Shown: positions 26,907-35,245, counted from the stretch's first letter. The stretch: DNA of 63,353 nt from Chloroflexota bacterium (GCA_021324795.1 JAJPIK010000042.1:1-63353), one strand, 5' to 3'. The notes: a model not told the origin generated them from the letters alone. Numbers and translations: made by a program.

Positions 26907-27179
26907 ATGCGCATCGTCGTCTACAGTCACGAACGCTGAAGTGCCTGCCGAGTGGTGAAAGAGTTTCTTTCCCAATGCAACGTTGCTTTTACCGTTCGAG
27001 ATCTCAATGTCGATTCCGAGGCACGCGCCGAGTTCATTGCGAGCGGATACACGCTCCCTCCGGTTACGGTGGTCAATGGCCAGGCAGTCTTCGGCTTCGA
27101 CCCGGAGCGTCTGCTTGAACTGCTCGCCCGGTATCACGAGCAGCGGACACCGACTACTCCGAGTGAGTCGTTTGACTAA
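26907..27179 (+). CDS. Candidate selenocysteine-containing glutaredoxin-like protein (in-frame UGA at U11)
   Basis: An ATG at 26907 has a strong GGGGAGG box at 26895-26901. Ten codons encode MRIVVYSHER, a typical glutaredoxin first strand. The next codon is TGA (26937-26939), after which the frame reads S-A-C-R-V-V and continues through a clean thioredoxin-fold sequence (RDLNVD, LPPVTVVNGQ with the cis-Pro near 52, FGFDPERLLELL) to a TAA, for 90 residues. The TGA sits precisely where the first Cys of the CxxC redox motif belongs, giving UxxC. Selenocysteine in that position is known in bacterial thioredoxin-fold proteins. A bulged stem-loop at 26953-26974 could be the SECIS. The alternative is a Cys-to-stop mutation or a sequencing error. 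The product would be a cytoplasmic thiol/selenol oxidoreductase. Confidence 0.72.
26953..26974 (+). promoter_or_regulatory. Putative bacterial SECIS stem-loop
   Basis: It begins 13 nt after the UGA at 26937-26939. Bases 26953-26955 (UGG) pair with 26972-26974 (CCA), U26956 is bulged, bases 26957-26961 (GAAAG) pair with 26967-26971 (CUUUC), and the apical loop 26962-26966 is AGUUU. All eight pairs are Watson-Crick. A bulged U below the loop and a GU in the loop are the features SelB recognises in E. coli fdhF; the loop here is a few bases further from the UGA but within the usual range. Confidence 0.6.
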
Positions 27180-27204
27180 GTCTGAAGATGGGGAGGAGAA
27201 GCTG

Positions 27205-27804
27205 GTGGGGCTACCCGAAATGACCGTCGATATGGACGGCGTGTTGTGCCGTCCAATCCTCGGAATGAACCTGGTGATCAGCCGCGACGTACAACGCGCA
27301 CCAGACGTTCACCGGACTCGACAGCTCAGCGAACTTCCCTCGCCACTTCAATGGCTCGACTCGAAAGTTGGTCAAGGCCTCCGCTATGGATGGCGTTTGC
27401 CTATGCCACAAGTCACCGAAGGGCTAGCTAAGCTCGCGGAAGTGCGTCGTTTGGTCCTCTTGACTGGCCGCCCGGAATCGGCGCGCAAAGCTACCGAACG
27501 ATGGCTAATCCGCCATCATCTACGCGACTATTTCTCAGAAATTCTGCTCAACGATCGCGGCTTATCCAACGCGGCGTTCAAGCTTCTGAAAACGCGGGAG
27601 CGCGGCGTCATGGACCATGTCGATGATGACGGTCGCGTCGCCTATTTTCTCGCCCAAGACGCGCCACGGACGGTTTTTCTGATCGCGTGGCCTAAAAACC
27701 ACGGACTGCCCTACCCCCCTACCGTCGTACGCGTGCAAAGTCTACTCGAAGCTGCTGAGCGGATCCATCAACGGCCGCCCTCACCGGTTATCGAAACGCC
27801 GTGA
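27205..27804 (+). CDS. HAD-like hydrolase
   Basis: The protein of 199 residues has the HAD nucleophile motif DMDGVLC near residues 9-15, motif II in VLLTGRPES near 87, and a later acidic HVDDDGRVAYFLAQDAP that could hold motif IV. It is probably a phosphatase acting on a small phosphorylated substrate. GTG 27205 has a GGGAGGAG box six bases upstream and is preferred over in-frame starts at 27163 and 27172 that overlap the glutaredoxin-like gene. It follows that gene by 25 bp and probably shares its transcript. The substrate is unknown. Confidence 0.72.
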   Translation: MGLPEMTVDMDGVLCRPILGMNLVISRDVQRAPDVHRTRQLSELPSPLQWLDSKVGQGLRYGWRLPMPQVTEGLAKLAEVRRLVLLTGRPESARKATERWLIRHHLRDYFSEILLNDRGLSNAAFKLLKTRERGVMDHVDDDGRVAYFLAQDAPRTVFLIAWPKNHGLPYPPTVVRVQSLLEAAERIHQRPPSPVIETP

Positions 27805-27827
27805 TCGATCGTGCCGGGTCATCGGCT

Positions 27828-28133
27828 TCAAGAACTGTATTCGAACGGCCACCAAGACTGACTGCTACCGCTCCCAGGGGTTGCCCCGCTAGCATTATTG
27901 GCGCCAGCAGCGCCGGCCGTGCCACCGGTGCTACTATTTCCGGAGCTGTTCGTTCCACTCGCGGCCGACTCCACGGTTGCTTCCTTGAGCTTCGCGGAGT
28001 CGGCCGCCACCTGTAGTTTCTCGCCCTTTTCCTCGACCGTGGCTTTACACCACGGACACGTGTCTCGCTCAGCCTCTGAATCGACAATGAAGTTCTGCTG
28101 GCAGGATGGACAATTCCAGGATTTGATTGGCAC
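27828..28133 (-). CDS. Small zinc-ribbon protein with low-complexity Ser/Gly/Ala tail
   Basis: The 101-residue protein has an N-terminal zinc ribbon (CPSC, then CPWC 19 residues later), a charged helix-like middle, and a tail of about 40 residues rich in Gly, Ser, Ala, Thr and Asn ending in WWPFEYSS. GTG 28133 follows a CGGAGG box; the frame is also open to an ATG at 28169. It lies downstream of the molybdenum hydroxylase operon on the same strand, 139 bp away. It is not assigned to a named family; zinc binding is the only supported property. Confidence 0.6.
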   Translation of the reverse strand: MPIKSWNCPSCQQNFIVDSEAERDTCPWCKATVEEKGEKLQVAADSAKLKEATVESAASGTNSSGNSSTGGTAGAAGANNASGATPGSGSSQSWWPFEYSS

Positions 28134-28271
28134 TCGAAAGAACCTCCGGTTCCGGTCGTGCAGCTCCATTCGATCAGGCCACGACCCACCAGATTTACTT
28201 TCCGGCCGGCATTTCCGGTGCCAAGCTCTAGGCCGATTCCCTCTTCCTTCTGGAAGAGAGGAATGGCTCGC

Positions 28272-30551
28272 TCACCCCGCCGCGGCACGTTCCTTGATCG
28301 CTTTGACGACTTTCTCTGGCGTAATTGGCAGATCAGTGAAATCGCAATCGGTCGCATCACGCACCGCGTTGGCGAGCGCAGCCGGGCCGGGAACGATCGG
28401 GGGCTCACCCACTCCTTTCGCTCCGAACGGACCGTATGGTGAAGGCACCTCGACGATTACCGTTTCGATCCGAGGTAGATCAATTGCCGTCATCTTCCGG
28501 TAATCGAGTAGCGACGGATTAAGCAATCGCCCGTCAGGGCTATACACAAGCTGCTCGCTCAACGCGATGCCAATGCCCTGGGCACTTCCGCCTTGCATCT
28601 GGCCTTCGACCAGCGTCGGATTGATCGCCCGGCCCACGTCCTGGAAGCTCACGTAGCGTAGGATCGTGACATTCCCCGTCCCGGGATCAACTTCGACCTC
28701 GGCAAGCTGCCCGGCAAACCCTGGTGATTGCTGGGTCACTGCCGTTGTGCCTCGCCCAAGCACTGGTGGATACTTACCGCCAAATGCCGTGCTGAGTTGA
28801 CCGATCCGACTCAGACTAATCGACCGCTCCGGAGTTCCCTTGACGCTCACTTTGCCGTCACGAATCTCCAGATCGACCGGCGCCGCTTCGAGCTCGCGTG
28901 AGGCGATCTCGAGAATCTGCTCGCGCGCGTCGGCGGCTGCCGCCTTGACCGCGCTCCCGATAGTGTAGATCACCTTGCTGCCAGCGCTCGTGCCCGCGAA
29001 GGGGGCGCTGTCGGTGTTCGCCGTGACGATCGAGATCTGATCAACCAAGACGCCAAGCTCCTCGGCAGCGATCTGCCGAAACGCAGTGTGGGTGCCGGTC
29101 AGATCGATCGCTGCGGTCGCGATAGTGAAGGAGCCATCCTGATTCATGCGCAGCGCGGCGCTGGCAGGCTGAAGACCGCCCATCCAGCCGCCGACCGCGA
29201 AGCCAACCCCACGATTCGGAGCTTTTTGCCTCTCAGTCCAAGCTGGATGGCGAGCGATCGCCTCCAGGACCTGTCGCATGCCGTTGAACGGCCAGGGTTG
29301 ACCGTTGGGCATCGGATCGCCGGTCGAGATGCAGTGGCGTAAACGGAATTCCACTCGATCCAAGCCCAGCGCGCGTGCCAGTGCGTCCATCTGCGACTCG
29401 ATTACAAAAGTTCCGTGCGGAGCACCAGGTGCCCGGTATGCCGCCTGGCTTGGCTTGTGTGTCAAAACCTCGTACCCGTCGACTTCGAATGCCGGGAATT
29501 TATACAGACCGGCGGCGAGCAAGCAGACATTGTTCAGTGGGCCACCGGGGAAGCAGCCCACGTCCATGATTGCTCGCATCTTCAACGCGGTCAGACTCCC
29601 ATCGCGCTTTGCCCCGGTTTTGATCTCGACGATCGTCTCGGGCGCTGGCGTCGCGGCGATGAGTTCCTCATTGCGGGTGAGAACCAGCTTGACCGGCCGT
29701 CGCGCCTTCTGGGCAAGCAAAGCCGCGATCGGCTCGATGATCGGCTGAATCTTTGCTCCAAAACCGCCACCAATTTCCTCGGGGATTACAGTGATCCGCC
29801 CTTCTGGTATGCGGAGAATTGCCGCGAGCTCGGCCCGCAAGGCGAACTGACCTTGGCAGGAGGCATGGACGGTCAAATGGCCTTGATTATCCCAGCTCGC
29901 CAACGCCGCGCGCGGCTCCATATATCCCTGGTGAACGTGCGGAATGTGGTAGGTCTTTTCAATGATGATGTCCGATTCCTGGAATCCCTTTTCAACATCG
30001 CCGCGTGCGTAATGGATGCGCGACGTGACGTTGGTCGGCTTGTCGCTCGCTGGCTTGATTTCACTGCTGGCAACAGTGGCATGGGCTTGTGATTCAGTAT
30101 CTTCACTTTCCACCAACCGCTGGCGGACCTGAGGAGCGTCATCTTTCATCGCTTCGAGGGGATCGATCACCGCCGGCAGGACTTCGTAATCGACCTCGAT
30201 CAGATCGAGCGCCTCTTCGGCGGTGTGGACATCGTCAGCGGCAACGGCAGCCACCGGCTGCCCCTGGTAGCGCACACGTCCCTTGGCCAGAACCGCCCGC
30301 GACCGGCTGGATGGTTCTTCGTCAATCACGTCGACCTCGGCACCGATGAGGACGGCGCGCACTCCGGGCAAAGATCGTGCTTTTTCGATGTTGATCGAGC
30401 GAATTCGGGCGTGCGCATGCGGGCTCCGGAGCACCTTCGCGTGAAGCATGCCCGGCACCTTCAGATCCGCGACGTAGGTTGCTCGACCGGTAACCTTGTC
30501 CACGCCCTCGGCGCGCTCGAGACGTTGTCCGATCGCGATTGTATCAGTCAT
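28272..30551 (-). CDS. Xanthine dehydrogenase/CO dehydrogenase family large subunit (molybdopterin-binding)
   Basis: The 759-residue catalytic subunit belongs to the xanthine-oxidase family of molybdenum hydroxylases. Seen: the N-terminal a/b hammerhead (KVTGRATYVADL, HAKVLRSPHAHARI), EEIGGGFGAK and AYRAPGAPHGTFVIE in the cofactor domain, and the catalytic Glu at about 716 in GAKGVGEPP. The CoxL hallmark AYRCSFR is absent (AYRAPGA here), so CO oxidation is unlikely; an aldehyde, purine or N-heterocycle substrate is more probable. It overlaps the iron-sulfur subunit by 4 bp. No XdhC-type maturation factor is seen here. Confidence 0.92.
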   Translation of the reverse strand: MTDTIAIGQRLERAEGVDKVTGRATYVADLKVPGMLHAKVLRSPHAHARIRSINIEKARSLPGVRAVLIGAEVDVIDEEPSSRSRAVLAKGRVRYQGQPVAAVAADDVHTAEEALDLIEVDYEVLPAVIDPLEAMKDDAPQVRQRLVESEDTESQAHATVASSEIKPASDKPTNVTSRIHYARGDVEKGFQESDIIIEKTYHIPHVHQGYMEPRAALASWDNQGHLTVHASCQGQFALRAELAAILRIPEGRITVIPEEIGGGFGAKIQPIIEPIAALLAQKARRPVKLVLTRNEELIAATPAPETIVEIKTGAKRDGSLTALKMRAIMDVGCFPGGPLNNVCLLAAGLYKFPAFEVDGYEVLTHKPSQAAYRAPGAPHGTFVIESQMDALARALGLDRVEFRLRHCISTGDPMPNGQPWPFNGMRQVLEAIARHPAWTERQKAPNRGVGFAVGGWMGGLQPASAALRMNQDGSFTIATAAIDLTGTHTAFRQIAAEELGVLVDQISIVTANTDSAPFAGTSAGSKVIYTIGSAVKAAAADAREQILEIASRELEAAPVDLEIRDGKVSVKGTPERSISLSRIGQLSTAFGGKYPPVLGRGTTAVTQQSPGFAGQLAEVEVDPGTGNVTILRYVSFQDVGRAINPTLVEGQMQGGSAQGIGIALSEQLVYSPDGRLLNPSLLDYRKMTAIDLPRIETVIVEVPSPYGPFGAKGVGEPPIVPGPAALANAVRDATDCDFTDLPITPEKVVKAIKERAAAG

Positions 30552-31021
30552 TCTTTCACCCCCTGGACCACGTCCTGGATCGCTTCAACCCATTTCGTAT
30601 AACCGGTGCAACGGCAGAGATTGCCGGCCATTGCCCAACGAATCTCTTCTTCACTCGGATTCGGATTCTCATTGAGGAGAGCACGGGCCATGATCACCGC
30701 ACCCGGAATGCAAAAGCCACATTGGAGCGCGCCACGTCGAACGAAGGCGCGCTGAATTGGATCGAGCCCTTCGTCAGTCTCCAGTCCTTCGATCGTCGTG
30801 ACTCGCCGACCTTCGGCTTGCAATCCAACGATGAGGCAGGAAGTGACCGGCTTGCCGTCGAGCAGAACCGTGCAGCAACCGCAGTCTCCCGTTCCGCAGC
30901 CTTCCTTCGCACCGGTCAAGTCAAGCTCGTCGCGCAGCACTTCCAGCAAAGTCTGGTAGGGCTGGACCAAGATCTCACGGTCTTCACCATTCACTGTCAG
31001 ATGAAGGATCTGCTTGCTCAT
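30548..31021 (-). CDS. Molybdenum hydroxylase [2Fe-2S] small subunit
   Basis: The 157-residue protein has the plant-type ferredoxin cluster motif GCGTGDCGCCTV near 42-53 with a fourth Cys (SCL) near 62, and the second cluster CGFC plus CRCTGY near 101-140, as in CoxS/XdhA-type small subunits. It passes electrons from the molybdenum site to the FAD subunit. It overlaps both neighbours by 4 bp (ATGA type), so the three subunits are translationally coupled in the order FAD, Fe-S, Mo. Confidence 0.95.
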   Translation of the reverse strand: MSKQILHLTVNGEDREILVQPYQTLLEVLRDELDLTGAKEGCGTGDCGCCTVLLDGKPVTSCLIVGLQAEGRRVTTIEGLETDEGLDPIQRAFVRRGALQCGFCIPGAVIMARALLNENPNPSEEEIRWAMAGNLCRCTGYTKWVEAIQDVVQGVKE

Positions 31022-31899
31022 CGTCGCGATGCCTCCTGCTTGGCTTGCTCCCAGGCCGCCGTCAAAGTACGTTGGGTCAGCTCGGCAACCAGATGGCGCC
31101 GAAACTCGGCCGAGCCGCGCACGTCGCTAATCGGCCGGGCTTCTTCTGCCGCGGCCTCGCCTGCCTCTTTGATTAGCCCGGCCGACAAGCGCTGTCCAGC
31201 TAACATTGCCTCGGCTTGTCGTGCCCGCATCGGCGTCGGCGCGACAGCCCCTAGGGAGATCCGAGCCGCGGCACAGTATCCGTCCTCGAGCGTTAAGATC
31301 GCGCCGACGCCGACCACGGCAATATCCATCTCCTTACGGGGGGTGTGCCGCAGATAATTCCCCCCCGAACGTGGTGGAGCCTCTGGAATCAACACCCCGA
31401 GTAACAACTCGCCTGGCGCCAAAATGGTCCGGCGCGGCCCGACGAAGAAATCGTCGAGTGGAACGCGGCGTCGACCAGATGGTCCGAGAATTTCCGCGCA
31501 CGCTCCCGCCGCGACCAGGGGCGGGGCCACGTCGGCCGACGGAGCGGCATTGCAGAGATTTCCGCCTAGTGTCGCCAAGTTGCGAATCTGGATCGAGCCA
31601 ACGAGTTTTGCCCCGTCGACAACGATACGACAGCGCTCGTTGAGGAGCGAGGAGAGCTGAATGGCACGTAAACGGACCATCGAGCCAACGAACAAACCTT
31701 CGTCGGGGCGATCTTCGATCCGAGCAAGCTCGGAGACGTGACTCAAATCGACGAGGTAAGCAGGTTTGGCGACCCGTGCCTTGATTTGGAGGAGAAGGTC
31801 AGTACCACCGGCGAGGAGTTTACCGCCCGGTCCCCGCTCCTGGAGCAAGGCGACCGCTTCGGCTGCCGTGCGGGGTGCAACGAAGTCGAACTTATACAA
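31018..31899 (-). CDS. Molybdenum hydroxylase FAD-binding medium subunit
   Basis: The 293-residue CoxM-type subunit carries FAD. Seen: LLAGGTDLLLQIK near 29-41 and TLGGNLCNAAPSAD near 107-120, both FAD contacts, and the C-terminal CO-dehydrogenase flavoprotein domain with AVAPTPMRAR. Its start is TTG 31899 after AGGTGGTGAG. It is the first gene of the operon and is read from the extended -10 promoter at 31954-31962. Confidence 0.93.
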   Translation of the reverse strand: MYKFDFVAPRTAAEAVALLQERGPGGKLLAGGTDLLLQIKARVAKPAYLVDLSHVSELARIEDRPDEGLFVGSMVRLRAIQLSSLLNERCRIVVDGAKLVGSIQIRNLATLGGNLCNAAPSADVAPPLVAAGACAEILGPSGRRRVPLDDFFVGPRRTILAPGELLLGVLIPEAPPRSGGNYLRHTPRKEMDIAVVGVGAILTLEDGYCAAARISLGAVAPTPMRARQAEAMLAGQRLSAGLIKEAGEAAAEEARPISDVRGSAEFRRHLVAELTQRTLTAAWEQAKQEASRR

Positions 31900-31953
31900 T
31901 GCTCACCACCTCTGCAGACAAGAGAGCCCTCTGAGAAGCCACTCAGGCGTTGC

Positions 31954-31962
31954 CGATTATAG
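31954..31962 (-). promoter_or_regulatory. Extended -10 promoter of molybdenum hydroxylase operon
   Basis: On the minus strand TGC directly precedes a perfect TATAAT (complement of 31954-31959). No good -35 is visible at the right distance, as is common for extended -10 promoters. It lies 55 bp before the TTG start at 31899. Confidence 0.45.
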
Positions 31963-32034
31963 CAGGACACCGGCACTGGTGCATCATGGCCGATGGCCTC
32001 CGTTTTCGTCCAAGTGTCTAAAGGCCAAACCACG

Positions 32035-32040
32035 TATAAT
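32035..32040 (+). promoter_or_regulatory. -10 element before phoP
   Basis: Perfect TATAAT 37 bp before the GTG start of the response regulator; no consensus -35 can be placed 16-18 bp upstream, so an activator may be needed. Confidence 0.4.
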
Positions 32041-32076
32041 AGCCTACGAAGAGATAGAAGATTAGGGTAATCACCC

Positions 32077-32778
32077 GTGGCACGTATTCTAGTAGTCGAA
32101 GACGAGCTTAGTCTCCGCAGCACGATCTCATACAACCTTCGCCGAGATGGCCATGAGGTCATCGCCGCCTCCGACGGTGAGCAAGCATTATCGGCCTGGG
32201 CAGCCGGACCAACCGATCTTGTTTTGCTTGACGTGATGCTTCCCAAAGTCGATGGCTTCGAGGTATGTCGGCGCCTGCGCCAATCAAGCAGCGTTCCCAT
32301 CGTGATGCTCACGGCACGTACCGAGGAAATCGATCGTGTCGTCGGGCTCGAAATTGGCGCCGATGATTACGTTACTAAGCCATTCAGCATGCGTGAGCTC
32401 ATGGCGCGAGTCAAAGCGGTGCTCCGTCGCCGGGATCTCTTGCGCGAGGAGATGAATCGGGCCAGTCGCCAAGCCGAGGCAGTAATCGAGATCAAGGGAC
32501 TGCGCATCGACCCCGCGCGTCGACGGGTCAGTCGTGGTGATGAAGAAATCTCCTTGAAGCCCAAAGAGTTCGACCTCCTCTCCTTTCTTGCTCGCCATCC
32601 GGATCAGGTATTCTCCGCTGAGCAGCTCATCGAGAATGTCTGGGGATACGCCGCGATGGGCGATACGCGCACCGTTCCGGTCCACATTCGGTCACTTCGC
32701 GAAAAGCTGGAAGTAGACCCGTCAAATCCACGGCTGATCGAGACCGTTCGTGGCGCCGGTTATCGTTTCGCAGGATAA
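32077..32778 (+). CDS. phoP: PhoP/PhoB-type response regulator (OmpR family)
   Basis: The 233-residue regulator has a receiver domain (acidic VVEDE, phospho-Asp near 52 in LVLLDVMLPK, LTAR, and KPFSMREL) and a winged-helix DNA-binding domain (LKPKEFDLLSFLARHP, DTRTVPVHIRSLREKLE, TVRGAGYRF). The start is GTG 32077. It is four bases from the sensor kinase gene and upstream of pstCAB-phoU, so it is assigned to phosphate control. A matching PhoP box lies before pstC. Confidence 0.9.
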   Translation: MARILVVEDELSLRSTISYNLRRDGHEVIAASDGEQALSAWAAGPTDLVLLDVMLPKVDGFEVCRRLRQSSSVPIVMLTARTEEIDRVVGLEIGADDYVTKPFSMRELMARVKAVLRRRDLLREEMNRASRQAEAVIEIKGLRIDPARRRVSRGDEEISLKPKEFDLLSFLARHPDQVFSAEQLIENVWGYAAMGDTRTVPVHIRSLREKLEVDPSNPRLIETVRGAGYRFAG

Positions 32779-32782
32779 CAGG

Positions 32783-34183
32783 GTGTTGGGCCAGATCCGG
32801 TGGAAAGTTGCCGTCGCCTACCTGGGCCTGATCGTCAGCTCATTCGCCGTCATCGCGATTTACCTTGCCATCGTCACAGCATCCGGTGCGTCCCTCGATT
32901 CGCAATTTCTCAGTCAACTCATGCTCTTCCTCTTTCTCGATGCCTTGACCACCGGGATCCTGGCAATCGCGCTCGCGGCGATTCTCAGCCACGGCATGGT
33001 GCAACCAATCGTCCGGTACACTGAGATCATTCGCCATCTGGCGAATGGCAAACTCGAGATCGACGTTCCGATCACGACGACGGACGAAGTCGGCCAGCTT
33101 GGCATCGCGCTCAAAGCGATGGCCCGTTCCCTGGGTCAGAGGCTGAGCACGCTCGAAAGCGAGCGCGCCGAGGTTAGCGCGATCCTCGCGAGCATGGCCG
33201 ATGGTGTAATCATCGTGGACGCTGGCGAGCGCGTCTCCGCTTTGAACCGAGCCGCAGCTCGCATGCTCGAGGTGTCCCCCGAATTTGCCATCGGAAAAAC
33301 GGTGACCGAGGTCGTCCGCCGCCACGAGCTGCTCAGCCTTCTCTCGGACGTTGCGACAAACGAGGGACCATTGGTCATCGAAGTTGGGCCAGACCGTCGA
33401 CAGGTTCAGATCGTCGTCACGAGAGTGACCGTCCGAAACCACCCCCGTCAAATCGTTGTATTTCAAGACGTTACTGCCTTGCGCCAGGCCGAATTGATCC
33501 GTCGAGATTTCGTCGCCAATGTTAGTCACGAGCTACGGACTCCATTAGCATCGCTGCATGCCCTGGTCGAAACACTCGAAGACGGCGCGCTGGACGAGCC
33601 GGCAGTTGCCCGCGAGTTCCTGAGCCGGATGCACGCCGAAGTCGATGGCCTTACTCAAATGGTGACCGAATTGCTCGAGCTCGCGCGTATCGAGTCCGGT
33701 CGCGTGGAGCTGCGCTTTGCCGAAGCCAACCTCGTCGAGGTCGTGCGAGAAGCCGCCGAGCGTCTCCGTCCGCAAGCTGAGCGCCAGGGAATTAACCTGA
33801 CAATTACCCCCAGTTCTGGACCAATCGTCGCGACCATCGACACAGCACGCCTTCACCAAGTGGTCGTTAATCTTGTCCACAACGCGATCAAATTCACGCC
33901 GCCGGCCGGGCACGTCTGGGTAAGCATCGAGCAACGAGGATCCCAGGCAGCGATCATCGTTGCCGACGACGGTCAAGGTGTATCTCCCGAAGATCTTCCT
34001 CGCCTCTTCGAGCGCTTCTACAAGGCGGACCGATCACGTGCCTCCCTGGGGACTGGCCTTGGGTTGGCAATCGTCAAGCACTTAGTCCAAGCCCACGGCG
34101 GCCAAGTCTTCGCGGCGTCGCCGGGTCCCGGTAAGGGCGCAACCTTTACAGTGCTCATCCCGCGCTTGTTAAACGATTCTTAA
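32783..34183 (+). CDS. phoR: PhoR-type sensor histidine kinase
   Basis: The 466-residue kinase has two TM segments near the N-terminus with almost no extracytoplasmic loop, a HAMP linker, a PAS domain (about 110-220), and an intact core: SHELRTPLASL with His near 248, NLVHNAIKFTP, DDGQGV and GTGLGLAI. The lack of an external sensor domain is typical of PhoR kinases that read phosphate status through the Pst transporter and PhoU. GTG 32783 is chosen, four bases after phoP. Its last codons contain the first two repeats of the PhoP box. Confidence 0.88.
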   Translation: MLGQIRWKVAVAYLGLIVSSFAVIAIYLAIVTASGASLDSQFLSQLMLFLFLDALTTGILAIALAAILSHGMVQPIVRYTEIIRHLANGKLEIDVPITTTDEVGQLGIALKAMARSLGQRLSTLESERAEVSAILASMADGVIIVDAGERVSALNRAAARMLEVSPEFAIGKTVTEVVRRHELLSLLSDVATNEGPLVIEVGPDRRQVQIVVTRVTVRNHPRQIVVFQDVTALRQAELIRRDFVANVSHELRTPLASLHALVETLEDGALDEPAVAREFLSRMHAEVDGLTQMVTELLELARIESGRVELRFAEANLVEVVREAAERLRPQAERQGINLTITPSSGPIVATIDTARLHQVVVNLVHNAIKFTPPAGHVWVSIEQRGSQAAIIVADDGQGVSPEDLPRLFERFYKADRSRASLGTGLGLAIVKHLVQAHGGQVFAASPGPGKGATFTVLIPRLLNDS

Positions 34184-34207
34184 ACTCACGTTCAAGTCGC
34201 GTTAACC
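34169..34207 (+). promoter_or_regulatory. PhoP box: four hexamers at 11-bp spacing
   Basis: TTAAAC (34169), TTAAAC (34180), TTCAAG (34191) and TTAACC (34202) repeat with an exact 11-bp period and 5-bp gaps. This matches the TTAACA-type direct repeats bound by PhoP in Bacillus and the 11-bp PHO box of Actinobacteria. It overlaps the end of phoR and lies 48 bp before the pstC start; CAAAAT (34217-34222) is a possible -10. Confidence 0.68.
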
Positions 34208-34255
34208 TCCGTGGGCCAAAATTAGGCCGTGATCTTGAAGCAGATAGGAAGCACC

Positions 34256-35245
34256 GTGGCGACGATTCCCCGGGTTCAGGACCTGCGCGCGCGGTTGATT
34301 CAAGCTCCAACTGGCCAACGTGCCGACCCGGCGCTCTCACTGGTTGTCCTGATCTGCGCACTCGCCGTTCTCGTGCTCGTCGTCGCGATCGGAACTGCGA
34401 TGGCGATTGCGGCGCGCCCAGCACTGGCTCGCTTCGGATTTGGATTTCTGACCAGCCAGGTGTGGGATCCGGTCAACGATCACTTCGGAGCGTTGCCATT
34501 TATCTACGGCACCATCGTTACCTCGGCCCTAGCAGTCATCGTCGGAGCGCCGATCGCCCTGGGGGCGGCGATTGCCTTGAGCGAGTTCGTGCCGCGCTCG
34601 TTGCGTGGCATCTTGGCCGCACTCGTCGAATTGCTCGCAGCGATTCCCAGTGTCGTCTACGGTCTGTGGGGCATTTTTGTGCTAGCGCCCGTCCTGCGCT
34701 CCCTGGTTGAGCCGGCGCTTCGAAACAGCCTCGGCCGAGTGCCAGTCATCGGCACCTTGTTTAGTGGGCCAGCCTACGGGGTTGGCATGCTAGCCGGTGG
34801 CTTGATTTTAGCGATCATGATCATTCCGACCATCGCCGCGATTAGTCGCGACGTGATCCAGGCCGTACCCGCGGCGCAGCGCGAGGGAATGCTAGCCCTC
34901 GGAGCGACTCGTTGGGAAATGATCTGGTATGCTGTACTTCCATCGGCCCGCTCCGGTATCCTTGGTGGTGTGACACTCGGCCTCGGCCGGGCTCTCGGCG
35001 AAACCATGGCGGTGACAATGCTGATTGGCAACCGTCCTGCTATTTCTGTCTCCCTTTTCGCTCCCGGCTACACGATGGCCTCGGTCATCGCGAACGAATT
35101 CACCGAGGCAACCTCGGACTTTCACGTCGCGGCACTGATCGAGATCGGGCTCGTTTTGCTCGGCGTCACGGTCGTTGTCAACGCCTTAGCTCAATTGCTG
35201 ATTTGGCGAATGAGTGGTGGTACGCACGGAGCAACCCCGGTATGA
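34256..35245 (+). CDS. pstC: Phosphate ABC transporter permease PstC
   Basis: The 329-residue permease has about six TM helices, an N-terminal TM segment with a long loop (FGFGFLTSQVWDPVNDHFGALPFIYGT), and the ABC permease EAA-type loop GMLALGATRWEMIWYAVLPSARSGI. GTG 34256 with AGGA six bases ahead is preferred to an in-frame GTG at 34229 that lacks a ribosome site. It precedes pstA with an ATGA overlap. No pstS gene, normally first in the operon, is present in the window. Confidence 0.93.
   Translation: MATIPRVQDLRARLIQAPTGQRADPALSLVVLICALAVLVLVVAIGTAMAIAARPALARFGFGFLTSQVWDPVNDHFGALPFIYGTIVTSALAVIVGAPIALGAAIALSEFVPRSLRGILAALVELLAAIPSVVYGLWGIFVLAPVLRSLVEPALRNSLGRVPVIGTLFSGPAYGVGMLAGGLILAIMIIPTIAAISRDVIQAVPAAQREGMLALGATRWEMIWYAVLPSARSGILGGVTLGLGRALGETMAVTMLIGNRPAISVSLFAPGYTMASVIANEFTEATSDFHVAALIEIGLVLLGVTVVVNALAQLLIWRMSGGTHGATPV

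Noticed and set aside
26645..26914. N-terminal extension of HU by 90 codons
   Set aside because: HU proteins begin at the MTKSDL segment; the upstream region contains the divergent promoter and is not protein-like.
26952..27179. Stand-alone 75-residue ORF starting at GTG 26952
   Set aside because: It would lack the first beta strand and the redox motif and has no ribosome site; the strong site belongs to ATG 26907, so UGA readthrough is the better reading.
28272..31899. Form I CO dehydrogenase (coxMSL)
   Set aside because: The large subunit has AYRAPGA instead of the AYRCSFR active-site loop, and the gene order is FAD, Fe-S, Mo without cox accessory genes.
34912..35241. N-terminal extension of pstA inside pstC
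   Set aside because: The segment is out-of-frame pstC sequence; ATG 35242 with an ATGA overlap gives a normal PstA.
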